From Apus apus (taxonomy: Eukaryota > Chordata > Aves > Apodiformes > Apodidae), in the NCBI RefSeq assembly GCF_020740795.1, contig NC_067304.1, positions 4,950,056 to 5,014,055 on the forward strand: a stretch of 64,000 nucleotides of DNA. Direction: 5' to 3'. The notes below the pieces were generated by a model. That model was not told the DNA's origin. It made no database searches and saw nothing but the letters and a program-made list of their open reading frames with translations. Numbering within the stretch: position 1 is the stretch's first letter; every line of letters starts with the position of its first letter. A program made the position numbers and the translations under genes. Below, one piece after another: positions 19,632 to 30,658 of this stretch.

Positions 19632-22600
19632 GTGAGGGGGCCGCGGAGCCGGCAGGGAGGGAGGGAGAGCGCTGGGGCGGCCGCTGGGCCCTCCTGGCTC
19701 AGCCCCGGGGGTCCGGAGGGGAGCGGGGCCTCGGGGAGGGCCGGGGAGCCGGCCTCGCCCCGCGAGTCCCGCTTAATTTCTCCCTTTTTACGGAGTGGGT
19801 TGCGTTAAACGTTGGCGGTTTGAAGTTCTTCGACGCTGTTTTGTTTTTTTTTTTTCCAGCGGTTGTGGTGCAAACCCACCCGAGTTTTTCGGTTTTTTAT
19901 TTGTTTGGTGGTGGTTCCACCCCCCCCCCCCCCCCCAAATCTGCTCACTAATTCCCACATATCATTCCTAAAGGCTAACCTACTTTGCAGGATAGTCCTA
20001 TCAAGTGTTTAAGTGCATGCTCGTTTTCGGTTGTGGTTAGTTCGGGATTATCCTACTTAAGGGAAAAGGGGGAGCGTGTTGGTTAATGTTTCTTCAGGAT
20101 ATATTGAAGTGAAAAAGTTGACTGGAAACACAAAAAAAGAGAGAGGCTCTAAATTAAAAGTGTCACAAATCAAGATTTCTCAAGAACTTTGCACTCTGGT
20201 GTGGTATTAAGATATAGTTAAATTCTAAAGATGGTAATAAATGAATGAGAACTGATGATCTCGCAGCCTAAAATGTGCTAAGTGAGATACATTTCAGCCT
20301 TTATCTCTGTCTGTATCAGCACGAATTGTTGTGTCTAACTGGTTTGTATATGGGACATTTCCAGCCAGGTTTGGAGATGGATTATATGACTCCTATATGA
20401 GGATAGATCAGATTAGGTACCAAGAGTCTGCAAATGAAGAACACAGCCCCTCAGGACTTCCTTCCCTCGGAAGATCTAATGTGAGTATTTTAATGTTGTG
20501 TGGCCCTTCACCTTGTGTTGTGTGGCAGGGAGAGCTGTCAAGGAGTTTGATATCTTGATATAAAGTAAGAAAGTAGGATGTTGCAGCTTTGTAGTAGCTT
20601 ATTAACATCCTTTGACTAAGCATAAACACAGTGTGATGTTGTGTTCAATGCAGAACTTGGTCGGCAGCCTCAGAAATCTTATCTTACTGTCCTCAGCTCG
20701 TGTTTTAATCAAGAAAGTTACTTTACAAATGGCTGGAGTGTTCTGCTGTGTCACCTTGTCTCTTGATAAGCATGTAAATCTACACGTGCTTTGCTTTAGC
20801 TCTTCCACGTTTCCATTTTAGTTCCCCTCATGAAAATTCTGTGAGATAAGTACTTAGGAACAGCAGAAGGAGCCAGCGTGGGTTTGCTTGGCTGCCACAT
20901 GTCTTGCCAAAGTATCTTTTTCCTCTGAAAACTTTGGTGTTATCTGACAAGATAGCTTGTTAGGGACTGAAGGTGTTAATGTGCTTCTTCGTAAGTGCTG
21001 TGTGTCCTCAGTACGTGGGGAGTTGTGAGAACTTAAATGGATTCACCTGAGCAGTGGTGGTTGGGTTTAGCTGTGCTGTGATCCGACCTCTCTATGGTTT
21101 TTAAGTGTGTTTTGTCTCTTGCTCAATTCTGGCAGAAGCTGAGGAGCCTGAGCTTGAAAAAAAGACCAACACAGCAAACTCTCTCTAAAAAGAGACTCAG
21201 TAGCAGGGGTCTGTGTTTTCCCTTCTTGACAATTTTGCGGAAAGGGCAGAGGGAATTAGGAGATTTGTTTAGCAGTAGAGTTTGAAGAGTAGTGGGATGT
21301 TTCCAGGGAAGTGGGAACTTTTAAACTGCATTGATTAAGTTACAGTGTAACCTCAGTTGTTCGTAACTGAACAGAAACCAGCAGAATGGAACTATGAATA
21401 GTTTGTTTCACTGGTGTATCTTGTTCTTTGTGTTTTATCCATCAAGCCTGGTAACTTCTTAAGGTTAGGGATTATAAAATGCCTAGTTTTCCTGTGAATG
21501 ACATAAAGAAATACAGCCTTAGTGGTGTCTTGCAAGCAGAGGCTGAAATGAAGCATGCCAGGATGAAAACCATGATGCTCAACTTTAGTGGGAAAGTACC
21601 TGGAATGAAGTGATATTTGGTTTCCTTGTAAGATTTTTGTATTATGATTAAATGTTACATGAGAATTACAGAGTTCTGAGTTCTGCAACTGTCCATTCTT
21701 TTCATCCTAGCTCTAAGAGAACATAAATATCTCTGCCTTGAGAATACATGGGTTTCATTCAGTATTCAGAAAACAGCTGATGCATTTCTGCAGAATCAGT
21801 TGTGTGGGAACTGGGCTAACAGCTTCCCGATTAGAATGGAGTTGTGTAAGTATGTACCAGTTGTCATTCTAATTTCTTGGCTGCTAGTAGCACTTTAGCC
21901 ATCAAACAAAACTTGTGCAGCCTGTGATTAGTAAAAGAGAGCTGGTGTTACCCAGAAGTCAGCTGAGTTGGACTGTAGCTCATCTGAGCTCAGATGAAGA
22001 TTGATCTAAATTTGTACCTTATCATCACGTGGCAAATTATTCTGGTAGTCCTCCAAGAATGGAAATTTAGTTCTTACTACTGGCTGGCTTTTGAGTTGGG
22101 CTTCAGATGCAAAGCTTTAGTTTCTTCTTGAAGAAATAGTTTCAGGATACGTGGAATCATTAGTTCATTGTTTGTTTAGAGATTCAAGGGTACAAAATGT
22201 TTGCTAAAACAGCAGCATTAGCAGAATTGTGCTTGCTCCTGAATAGGGAATATTTAGATGTAGAGCTGTTTGCAAAGCTTTAGCAGTTCCAACTGATGAC
22301 ATTCAGACTGCTAACACCATTTTTTGGAAGTCAGATAGTTGAAAGAAACATGTGTGCCCCAGCAGGGTGTTCTGAAGCCGTGGTGTGTGATTCTGTGTCA
22401 TTCATGCCCTTGGCTGGGGACAGTGTGTGGTGAGGACCTGCCTCAGGGCCCTTGTCTGCAGAGGTGGTGCAGTTGGGGCTGGTCTGAATCACAGCGACCA
22501 AAAGCTGCTCCTGTTGTGCACACAATTGAAACCCATGTAGGGAGAATTACCAAGTTTTGATTGCAAAGGTAGAAGTAGGACAGGCTTGGGTTGTTTTGAT

Positions 22601-25600
22601 TTTTCCCCTGGCTTCTACCCCCCCTGAAAACTTCAGAAAACAAACAAGTGTGAACCTTGTTCTGTGCTTAGGTTCTCTGTTTATTTGTGAACGTACCTTT
22701 TGCTGTTTGCTGGACTGAACGGTCTTGTAGCTAGTTCTGAAAATATGTCCTTATCTTGGAGGTTCAGCCAGACTCCGAGAAAAAAGGCGTTTTTTCCAAG
22801 TGACCAGGGTTGGGCTTTTGTGTTTTTGTTCCAGGCTTTCTGGCAAGGCGTGGCTCTTCCAGCACACTGCACTTTGGGGTTGACAGGGCACAGAGTAGTG
22901 GAATTTAGTAGGATATATCCCATGGCCCCTAATCGCCGTTGATAAGGACTGACTTCTGGAGGAAATGCCCATTTTTTGGGGCCTGTGAGCATGAGCTAAC
23001 GTTGCAGGGCAGCACCAACAAAGAGACTCTCTTAAGAGACGTGTAGTTGTTTTTGGCAAGAACATTCACTTCCCTTATTTACTGGCTGTGCCGAAATGTT
23101 GGGTTGTATGTAACTAAAAAGGAATTTGGTTTTATTGCAGTGGATCTGCAGGTTTATTTTTATTTTTTGTTTGATTCCTGTGTAGTTATTTTGGTTTTCA
23201 GGGATTCGGTTTGGCATGTGTCTCAAATCTTTATTTTTAGATTAAAGGACAAAATGGAAAACAGATGTTACTACTCTAGTCGTGGCTTCTTCAGTCTTGC
23301 CCAGGATAAGCCAACACCTCTCTGCTGGCTGTCAGCTGGAGTGTCAGTGAGTGGAAAAGGGGAATAGCTGCTATTCTAGTGAGGGACAGAATCCCAGGGA
23401 GTTCAGTAATTTGTAAAAATTACAAGCTTGAAAATCCTCACAGTGCTTTTCTCACCTTCAGTGTGAACATTTCAGATGTAAATGTTGTCACACAGGGCAG
23501 GAAGAGATGTTAGTTGCAGACTAATGTCAACAAAGTTGAAGTAAGAGATTTTTGATTATTCAAAGCTTCCAAGTCTGTCTTAAGTGAGTTGTGAAGCTAC
23601 CAAAGGGAGTTGGGGATATAATGGCATTTTCCCTTCAAAGAAAAAAGCACCAATTTTTTTTTTTATTTTTTTTTTTTAAGTGTCTCTTTTCTTGCTCTGT
23701 CATCCTTTTGCTCCTTGTTCAGCTTGGTTGCACCAGCCTTGTGTCGCTTGCTGTCATTTCTTTGTCTTCCTTTGGCACACTTGTCTTTGCAATATTCCTG
23801 ACACTTCCCTGCACACTGGTGGGACGTTGCATGTCTCAGACAGGTGCAAGTTGCATCTGTCCTTGGTTGTGTTTGCTGCACCCACGGTTAGAGCTAAACA
23901 TAGCTGTGCCCCCGGCTGTTTGCTGACAGCTCAGACAAGTTATTGTGTCCTTGTTTGAGTGTTTGTCTGTCCAGGTTTACCCTCTTGGATTTTAAAGTAC
24001 ACTACAGCTTGCTTCAGTAAGTTGCCTTCTCTTTGTGTACATTTCCATAACCATGCTTGTAACTTGAGTTAGTTTAGGTCCAGCATTGTTTATTTGTTTT
24101 TAATAAAAATGCAAAACCCCACTGATGTTACTGTTTTTGTTTCACAATGTATCAATGTTATTCTTAGTCTGTACTTTAAAAGATAAACCTTGTTGGTTTT
24201 GTTTTTTTTTTTTTTCCCTTCTGTAGGTTTCTAGCAACAAACTAGCAATGAAGGATCACCTTCTGACTGGAAGTCAGGTCAAAGTGGAGCAATTATTTGA
24301 GGACTCTGGCAACAGAAGGAGTAGCACTCTTCAGTCTGCAGGAGTTGCTGGGTCAGAGAGGTCTCTTCCTTCACTGATGAAAGATAAAAGTTCAGAGAGC
24401 CTGAGCACTTCTAAAGTTAGTTCCTCAAAAGCACCTAAAGCCATTTCCCAAGCTCCAGAGCAAGCTGTCAAACAGTACAAACACCAGTTATCTGCTTATG
24501 AACAGCAGGAGATATTTAATTTTCCTGAAATTTACTTTGTGGGTCCAGCTGCAAAAAAGAGACAAGGAGTGATTGGTGGTCCCAACAATGGAGGTTATGA
24601 TGATGACCAAGGCAGCTACATTCACGTGCCCCATGACCATCTTGCTTACAGGTATGAAGTACTCAAAATCATTGGCAAGGGCAGTTTTGGGCAAGTTGCT
24701 AAAGTCTACGATCACAAACTCCACCAACACTTGGCCTTAAAGATGGTTCGCAACGAGAAGCGGTTCCATCGCCAAGCGGCAGAAGAAATCCGGATCCTGG
24801 AGCACCTGAAGAAGCAGGATAAAACAGGCAGCATGAATGTTATCCACATGCTGGAAAGCTTCACCTTTCGGAACCATATCTGTATGACCTTTGAACTCCT
24901 GAGTATGAACCTGTATGAGCTGATTAAAAGGAATAAGTTTCAGGGCTTCAGTATCCAACTGGTACGCAAGTTTGCTCACTCTATTCTGCAGTGTTTGGAT
25001 GCCCTTTATAGGAACAAAATCATACACTGTGACTTGAAGCCAGAAAATATCCTCCTAAAACAGCAAGGGAGAAGTGGAATCAAGGTTATAGATTTTGGGT
25101 CCAGCTGTTTTGAGCACCAAAGAGTCTACACATATATTCAGTCTCGATTTTATCGGGCGCCAGAGGTGATTCTGGGAAGTCGCTATGGGATGCCCATAGA
25201 CATGTGGAGTTTTGGCTGCATTCTGGTGGAGCTATTGACTGGATACCCTCTTTTTCCTGGAGAGGATGAGGGAGACCAACTAGCTTGTATGATGGAACTT
25301 CTTGGAATGCCACCTCAGAAGCTTCTGGATCAATCCAAGCGAGCCAAGAACTTCATCAACTCGAAGGGTCACCCTCGCTACTGCACGGTCACTACCCATG
25401 CAGATGGAAGGGTGACCCTCAACGGGACCCGCTCGCGCCGGGGGAAGCTCCGGGGTGCTCCAGGGAACAAAGACTGGGTGACAGCCCTGAAAGGCTGCGA
25501 CGATCCCTTGTTTATAGAGTTCCTGAAGGAATGTCTCAGCTGGGATCCTTCCGCACGCATGACCCCGAGTCAAGCTTTAAGGCACCCTTGGATTTGTAAA

Positions 25601-25795
25601 CGAACACCCAAGCCCCCCAGCACTGACAAAACCTCCAACAAGCGGACTTCAAGCTACACAAGTTCTTTCACAGGAATAGGTTCTAAGTTGCCTCCTGTGG
25701 TTGGAGTGGCCAACAAGCTGAGGGCAAATTTAACTTCTGACTCCCACGGCAGCATCCCGCTGTGTACTGTGCTCCCCAAGCTGGTCAGCTCGTAG
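19592..25795 (+). CDS. DYRK3: DYRK3, dual-specificity tyrosine-phosphorylation-regulated kinase 3, complete
   Basis: DYRK3 is a cytosolic kinase that autophosphorylates a tyrosine while folding and then acts on Ser/Thr. It dissolves stress granules and other condensates and links them to mTORC1 signalling. Three coding exons (19592-19631, 20365-20480, 24227-25795) give 574 residues; an alternative exon 2 acceptor at 20320 would give 589. Human has 588. The third exon holds the DYRK homology box and NAPA region (about 131-160, [19 protein letters not shown]), the Gly loop IGKGSFGQV (about 201), the catalytic Lys in LALKMV (about 223), HCDLKPEN (about 319), DFGSSC (about 341), the activation loop [13 protein letters not shown] (about 354) and the tail [10 protein letters not shown] to [12 protein letters not shown]2 shares the kinase core, but the tail [10 protein letters not shown] and the [14 protein letters not shown] segment fit DYRK3, as do its neighbours. 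Confidence 0.96.
19632..20364 (+). other. DYRK3: DYRK3 intron 1
   Basis: A 733-base intron. Its first part is still within the CpG island, and it contains a run of 17 C at 19920-19936. The 3' end carries a CTAAC branch-point match at about 20335-20339. Confidence 0.8.
19920..19936. repeat. Poly-C run of 17
   Basis: An uninterrupted C homopolymer in DYRK3 intron 1. Its length is likely to vary between individuals and to be error-prone in assembly. Confidence 0.9.
20365..20480 (+). CDS. DYRK3: DYRK3 exon 2
   Basis: The exon encodes [20 protein letters not shown] up to PSLGRSN (human RRLGDGVYDTFMMIDETKC). I place its start at 20365 because TTTCCAG lies about 25 bases after a CTAAC branch-point match and the homology to human begins exactly there. 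A second in-frame acceptor, GTATCAG, lies 45 nt earlier. It would add 15 residues starting at ARIVVSNWF. Confidence 0.85.
20481..24226 (+). other. DYRK3: DYRK3 intron 2
   Basis: A 3746-base intron ending in a long T-rich tract and CTGTAG. Other T-rich low-complexity runs occur at about 23656-23679. I recognise no transposable element or RNA gene. Confidence 0.8.
24227..25795 (+). CDS. DYRK3: DYRK3 exon 3, whole kinase domain and C-terminal tail
   Basis: The exon opens in phase 0 with [15 protein letters not shown] and runs 522 codons to TAG at 25793-25795. An internal ATG at 24248 in GCAATGA context could start a shorter kinase that keeps all catalytic parts. The exon holds every kinase motif with no disruption. 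Confidence 0.97.
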   Translation, partial: VSSNKLAMKDHLLTGSQVKVEQLFEDSGNRRSSTLQSAGVAGSERSLPSLMKDKSSESLSTSKVSSSKAPKAISQAPEQAVKQYKHQLSAYEQQEIFNFPEIYFVGPAAKKRQGVIGGPNNGGYDDDQGSYIHVPHDHLAYRYEVLKIIGKGSFGQVAKVYDHKLHQHLALKMVRNEKRFHRQAAEEIRILEHLKKQDKTGSMNVIHMLESFTFRNHICMTFELLSMNLYELIKRNKFQGFSIQLVRKFAHSILQCLDALYRNKIIHCDLKPENILLKQQGRSGIKVIDFGSSCFEHQRVYTYIQSRFYRAPEVILGSRYGMPIDMWSFGCILVELLTGYPLFPGEDEGDQLACMMELLGMPPQKLLDQSKRAKNFINSKGHPRYCTVTTHADGRVTLNGTRSRRGKLRGAPGNKDWVTALKGCDDPLFIEFLKECLSWDPSARMTPSQALRHPWICKRTPKPPSTDKTSNKRTSSYTSSFTGIGSKLPPVVGVANKLRANLTSDSHGSIPLCTVLPKLVSS

Positions 25796-27000
25796 CCTAC
25801 TGCCTATTTCCACATCACCCTGTATTTTAATTGTTTGTTAATAACGTGTAAGGAGGTTGAATGCAGAGGTTTTAAATGGATTTACTTTTTATTAGAGGCT
25901 AAAGAAGTTCAGTCAACATGTACACATTAAAAGGGCTAACTTTTATCCAGTTGTTCCCCTCACAGCGTGGTGCATATTGTGTTACTGGGTAGGTCAGCTC
26001 AGCTGGTGAGTAAAAGAAGAGCTTGGCAGATGTGCTTTTTAATAATGCTGTTGTAGAAATCCAACTATCAGGATGGTTTAAGAGATTCTTTTGCTTAAGA
26101 CAGCAAGGGAAGTTGATTTAAAATCCGTGTTTTCAGTTAATCCTCAACTGAACTCTTTTTATTCCGGGGGAGAATTTTTACTTCTGTTTTCAAAAGCACA
26201 AACTTATTAATGTAAATGCATCAAGATCTTGCAAACTGCTGATTTCTGTTAGAAGAATTTGATTTCTCTGCACTGCTTTTCTCTCACTAATCCTGGCTAC
26301 GATTTTTAAAAGTATCATGGGATGTAGACACCTAAAGAATTTGGTGTTCATATTTTATCAGCTGAATATTTTTTTTCCAAAGGAGTATAGAAGTGCCATG
26401 GAAAACAGGTCAGCTCTAAATAAAATTACTAACTTCTGTACAATTTCTGTTTCCCTTAAAAGTCTATGGAGAGCTGACAGGGGAATTCAAGACCAGGACT
26501 GGTCCAGTTTGTCCAGGGCTAATGAGTCCATTATTTGTTTCTTTGGAGCTCAGGTTTAAAACCATTTCTGCCAGGTGTGTGTTTGTTCGTATTCCAGTGT
26601 TATTCCCAAAACAAAAATATTGAACTTACAGAACTGTTTTATCAACATGTTTGAGATTCTGGTCATTTAAAAATAATCTTTTGGTTTTTTCTTTTTTTGT
26701 ATAGAGTGAATTCCATTAAATACATGGAGCTCTTTTAGTAAAAAGCAAGCATGCCACCCCTGTCAGACAAAGCAAAGTTTTTGAGGCCCAGAACTGTCTA
26801 ACTGGAAGCATGCTCTGGAATCTAAGCATGGTCTGGGAAATATCAGGAAAGGCTGATGAGGTGCAAAAACTGGGGGATCCAAATCAAAACACATTCTGGG
26901 AAAAAACTGCTTTACTTCTAATCGTATTCCTTCAGGTCTTGGAGAGAGACCTGGCTATGTTTTCTCATTCTTGAAATAAATGAGCTTGTATTTCCTCTTC
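25796..27000 (+). other. DYRK3: DYRK3 3' UTR, proximal (end uncertain)
   Basis: AT-rich DNA follows the stop. AATAAA occurs at 26419-26424 and 26975-26980; either could end the transcript. A further pair of AATAAA signals lies far downstream at 30648-30658. No other gene is visible. Confidence 0.5.
26975..26980 (+). terminator. DYRK3: Candidate DYRK3 poly(A) signal
   Basis: AATAAA lies about 1.2 kb after the stop, with T- and GT-rich sequence within the next 60 bases. Confidence 0.4.
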
Positions 27001-27927
27001 CTTTATCTTCCAAGAACATGAAAGGTGGTGCGACCTGTAGTGACAACAGCACAGCTTGTTGGGGTTGTTGCTTCTTGCAGCCACTTGGCCTGAGTCCATT
27101 TACTAAAACATCTGATCTCTTGCCAGGTGCCTGAACACAATTTAAAATGCAATTTAGAGCTTTTATGAACTGAAGGTTTTAAATGTAATGAGTTTCTCTG
27201 TAGCAGGTTTTTAATGTTAAAACAAGGAGACTCTCAGTATGCAAACAAAGGACTTTTCAGGGTGATTCTTAAGATAAGGTGGCTGCATATTCAGTGGGAG
27301 ACCCTCCCTCTGAGGATGTGGGGCTACCTTCTCTGCTCTGTTTAATTACAGCATGGGTGAAATGCTGGGTGGAGGCTTGTATAAAAAGCCAAAAAGACAG
27401 AGCCAAAGCTCCAGACTTTCCAAGACTGTTGTTTAAACTGAGATTCTCATGTCCTTGGCTTTTTGAGTTCTTTTGTATTACAAGTATAAACTCAATAAGC
27501 TTAGTAATACTATGAAATAAGAGTCTAGCCTTTATCCACACAGCTAAAGGTAATAACAGTGTGTATTGTGGTATGTTCATGGTTCACTTCATAATAGTGC
27601 ATGACTGGCATTTTTTTATTTTGCTGAGTGAAGTTTTGCTTGAATGGAGAACCAGGGAAGTGGATTTTTGGGGAAAATGGCAGTAGATGCTATTGATTTT
27701 AGTAGAAGCTCTAATAGATGTGGCACATTTTCAGAAGCCAGAAACACTGTTCTTCCTCCTCTGCCCTTTACTCTATGCATATTTTTTTTTTTACAAAATA
27801 TACCTGGTGAGTGAAGAGAGAGGAACCTTTCAGGAGCAATAGTTTGTTGGGAAGGATGCATAGAAAAAAGCACTTTATATAGAGACTGTAAAGTGGAGCC
27901 TGGCAGAAGATAGTGTTATGGGGAGAA

Positions 27928-27970
27928 TTGTTTTGGTTGGAAGAGACCTTTAAGATCATCAAGTCCAACC
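27928..27970 (-). mobile_element. CR1 LINE 3'-end remnant
   Basis: GTTTTGGTTGGAAGAGACCT followed by TTAAGATCATCAAGTCCAACC is the reverse complement of the well-known 3' end of avian CR1 elements. Only about 43 bases are recognisable. Confidence 0.8.
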
Positions 27971-30647
27971 ATGGTGGTTTGCTAGGAGCTGTACAAACAG
28001 GTCTTCTCTTAGGAACACAGAGTAGTACCTTGGTTCTAAACCATTTTCATCTCTAAAATGCCAAATGTACAATAATCATTCTCCTGTGACTTCTGGGAAC
28101 AGGTTACTCTGAGCTAACTTCTAGTTTTAACAGCCTCTTTTGTACACACAGTAATCTCACTTAAGGCTGGTGCTGTAAACCTGCAGATAAAGTAATTAGC
28201 TGGCAAGAATGTTGCTTTTTATCTAGAAAATGTGTTCAGCATGACCTGACTGCACAAGGTGCCCGTTATGAGTTGTAGGTATTTAAGACTGGATCTTACT
28301 TATTTGGGACTACTGTATTTTAAAATCTAGTGCATAGTTAACTGTCTTGCTACTTTGGGGCTCTTACCTCTCTAGCCATAGGAGGTGAGAAGGAAAGGGA
28401 AGCAGCCTCAGAAGATCTGTGCTGTATTGCAGAGGACTTCTTCATAACCCAGGAATACAGCTGAGAATATGTTGGTCTTGTTTCCAATTACCAAGCTCAT
28501 TTTCTCTATAAAATGTTTGCTTTCAGTGAATGATGTGACCCAGTATTCCCAAACTGGGAAAGCCTTTCAGGTGAGCTAATAAATCTCATATCTGGGAGAG
28601 AGCTGGAGAATTGTCCCTGCAGACCCTTGACTTGTTGAGTGTGGGAGTTGGACACGGGCTGTGTTGCTGGGCAGTGTCACTGAGGGAGGCTGGTCAGGGT
28701 CACAGCTAAACACTGCTGAGGTCTGAAATCCCCTGAAGTCTTTTGTTTTCATTAGTCATGATGCTGGTTAGAATTTTAACAGTAGTCTAAACTTGTCCAA
28801 ATAGATGAGCAGAAACAGTTTTTATCTGTGTGGTAACTCTTGGCTTTGCCAGTTTGTTGATCTGTCCCTCGCCTGCTGCTTCAGCCCGCTCTGCTGGGAA
28901 GGTAGCACGGAACAAAAGCAACTATTTGGGTTTACAGCAAAACAGACATTGCATTTATAAACATCACCCAGACCTGTTTCAAAATGTTCCTTATAATGTT
29001 GCCTCTGTTTTGCTACACTGTTGGTCTCTGTGTTGTAAATAACATGCTCTGTTTATTGTCTGCATTTCTAGCTGTTTGGTTTAGCAGTGTTGTTCTATGA
29101 CAAGGCATGAGCATCACCTCTGGCTTTTACTCTCGGGTCCAAATCTTGTCTGCCTGTACAAGCTGCAAGGAGAAACTTGTTTTTCTCTCAACTCAGTGGG
29201 ACACTGAAGGATTCATCTTCCCTGCAGAAGATGGTGCCACAGCCAGGCACCCACCCAGGCTGCCTTCTGCCCTGGACAGGTTGGATCTCACTAACAGCAG
29301 CTGCTGAATGTGAAGTTAATTTCACAACAGTGACCCGATTTCAGGATCTGTGTGCCACAGGTACTCTTCACTAGAGGTTATATCCTTCCCACCCAGCTGG
29401 AACAGGAACTCGAGCTGTCCAGTGACCTAAGAATTCAGAACAGATTTAACTGGAAAGCTTTAAGGTGACTTTTGTGGAAGAGCAGGTGTGTTGCTCCATC
29501 TGAAGCTGTTTACAGTCCTTGTGACCTGTTAGGACTTTCATGCAGCTGAAAACTTTGAAAGCAGCAATTTATCAGTAGAGGTTCTTTGCAATGGTCATCC
29601 TCTTTAAAACTACCTCTGAAATAGACCTAGGATCCTTTTTAAAGGGATATTCACTGCAGATTACAGCTCTTCTTGTTTGTTTTTTTTTCCTCATTTAATA
29701 CTAATGGCTGGTTTGGCTGTGGAACCTGTCATGATGATCTCAGCAATGTCTTACTAATCCTGGCCATACAAGCAAAAGGCTGATTCTGCACCCAGAGATC
29801 TCTGCTCAAATGATTGATACAAATCCCCTGCCTGCCAAAGTTTAATTCTGCTGTGGAAGTTGAGAGCCCAAATAATACGGAAAGATCTGTGGTACTTCTG
29901 TGCAGTCCCCAGCTGAGGGGCAAAACAAGCTGCTGGAAGACTTGAATAACAAAACCTGCAGGTTTTGCTTGTATTGAGCACTGAGAGCTGTGGGTACCTG
30001 GCAGTTATGAAAACTGGCCATCATGTTTTTATACTTAATACTTGTCACAGATAGTATTTGGGGTTTTTAAAAATGATTATTAATTGTTTAAGGCTTTGGG
30101 GAAATGTATCCACTTCACACTTCCTATAAAAGAGCCCTCATGTGTTCTAAAACTCCACTGATACCTTAGAGTTCTTTAACTCCCACTGAAACATGTCAAA
30201 TGCTGGGATCATCAGAGCAGTCTTGGGTAGGTGAACATTGTCCCTGCACTCAGAGGCAGTGACTTTAATCCAAATTCAGTTCTTGCAGACGGGCTAACTC
30301 AGTAAGTCTGGTTTGCTAAAAGAATAACCCATGTTCCCTCCACATAGTGCTGTGCCTTATTATTTTACCAGCCTACATCTGTCTTGGTGCAATCAAATTA
30401 CTATTCAGGGTTTCTTATACGTTGCAGATGTTCATACTAAATGTCAATGTCTAAAGAATTTACAGGCTAGCCTTTTTGTTATAAATATTGTGATGAGGTG
30501 TAATATGGTGGAGAATGTAGAAAACATTTAAGGTGCATGTGAATCTAACTCTGTGAAGGAACACTTTGGAGATGAGTCAGTCTCAAACTATGTATCTAAA
30601 TGTAATGAACAGATATTTCCTAAAGTTGTATTTCGGTTCCTTTTTAA

Positions 30648-30658
30648 AATAAAATAAA
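30648..30658 (+). terminator. Candidate distal poly(A) signals (two overlapping AATAAA)
   Basis: Two AATAAA hexamers overlap by one base (30648-30653 and 30653-30658). A T- and TG-rich downstream element follows about 60-85 bases later. If used by DYRK3, the 3' UTR would be about 4.9 kb. Confidence 0.35.

Larger units (their letters stand above)
18500..19780. promoter_or_regulatory. CpG-island bidirectional promoter of EIF2D (-) and DYRK3 (+)
   Basis: Dense CpG and G/C runs cover this block. EIF2D starts leftwards at 19092 and DYRK3 rightwards at 19592, with 499 bases between the start codons. No TATA box is evident. Recognisable motifs are CACGTGACG at 19426-19434 (an E-box joined to a TGACG half CRE) and GTTGCCGTGGCAAC at 19518-19531 (an RFX X-box). 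A G-run interrupted by one C lies at about 19284-19301. Transcription start points are not visible. Confidence 0.8.

Noticed and set aside
24248-24250. ATG at 24248 as the main DYRK3 start
   Set aside because: The upstream exons join in phase and exon 2 has clear homology to human DYRK3, so the start at 19592 is preferred. The internal ATG may still serve a short form.
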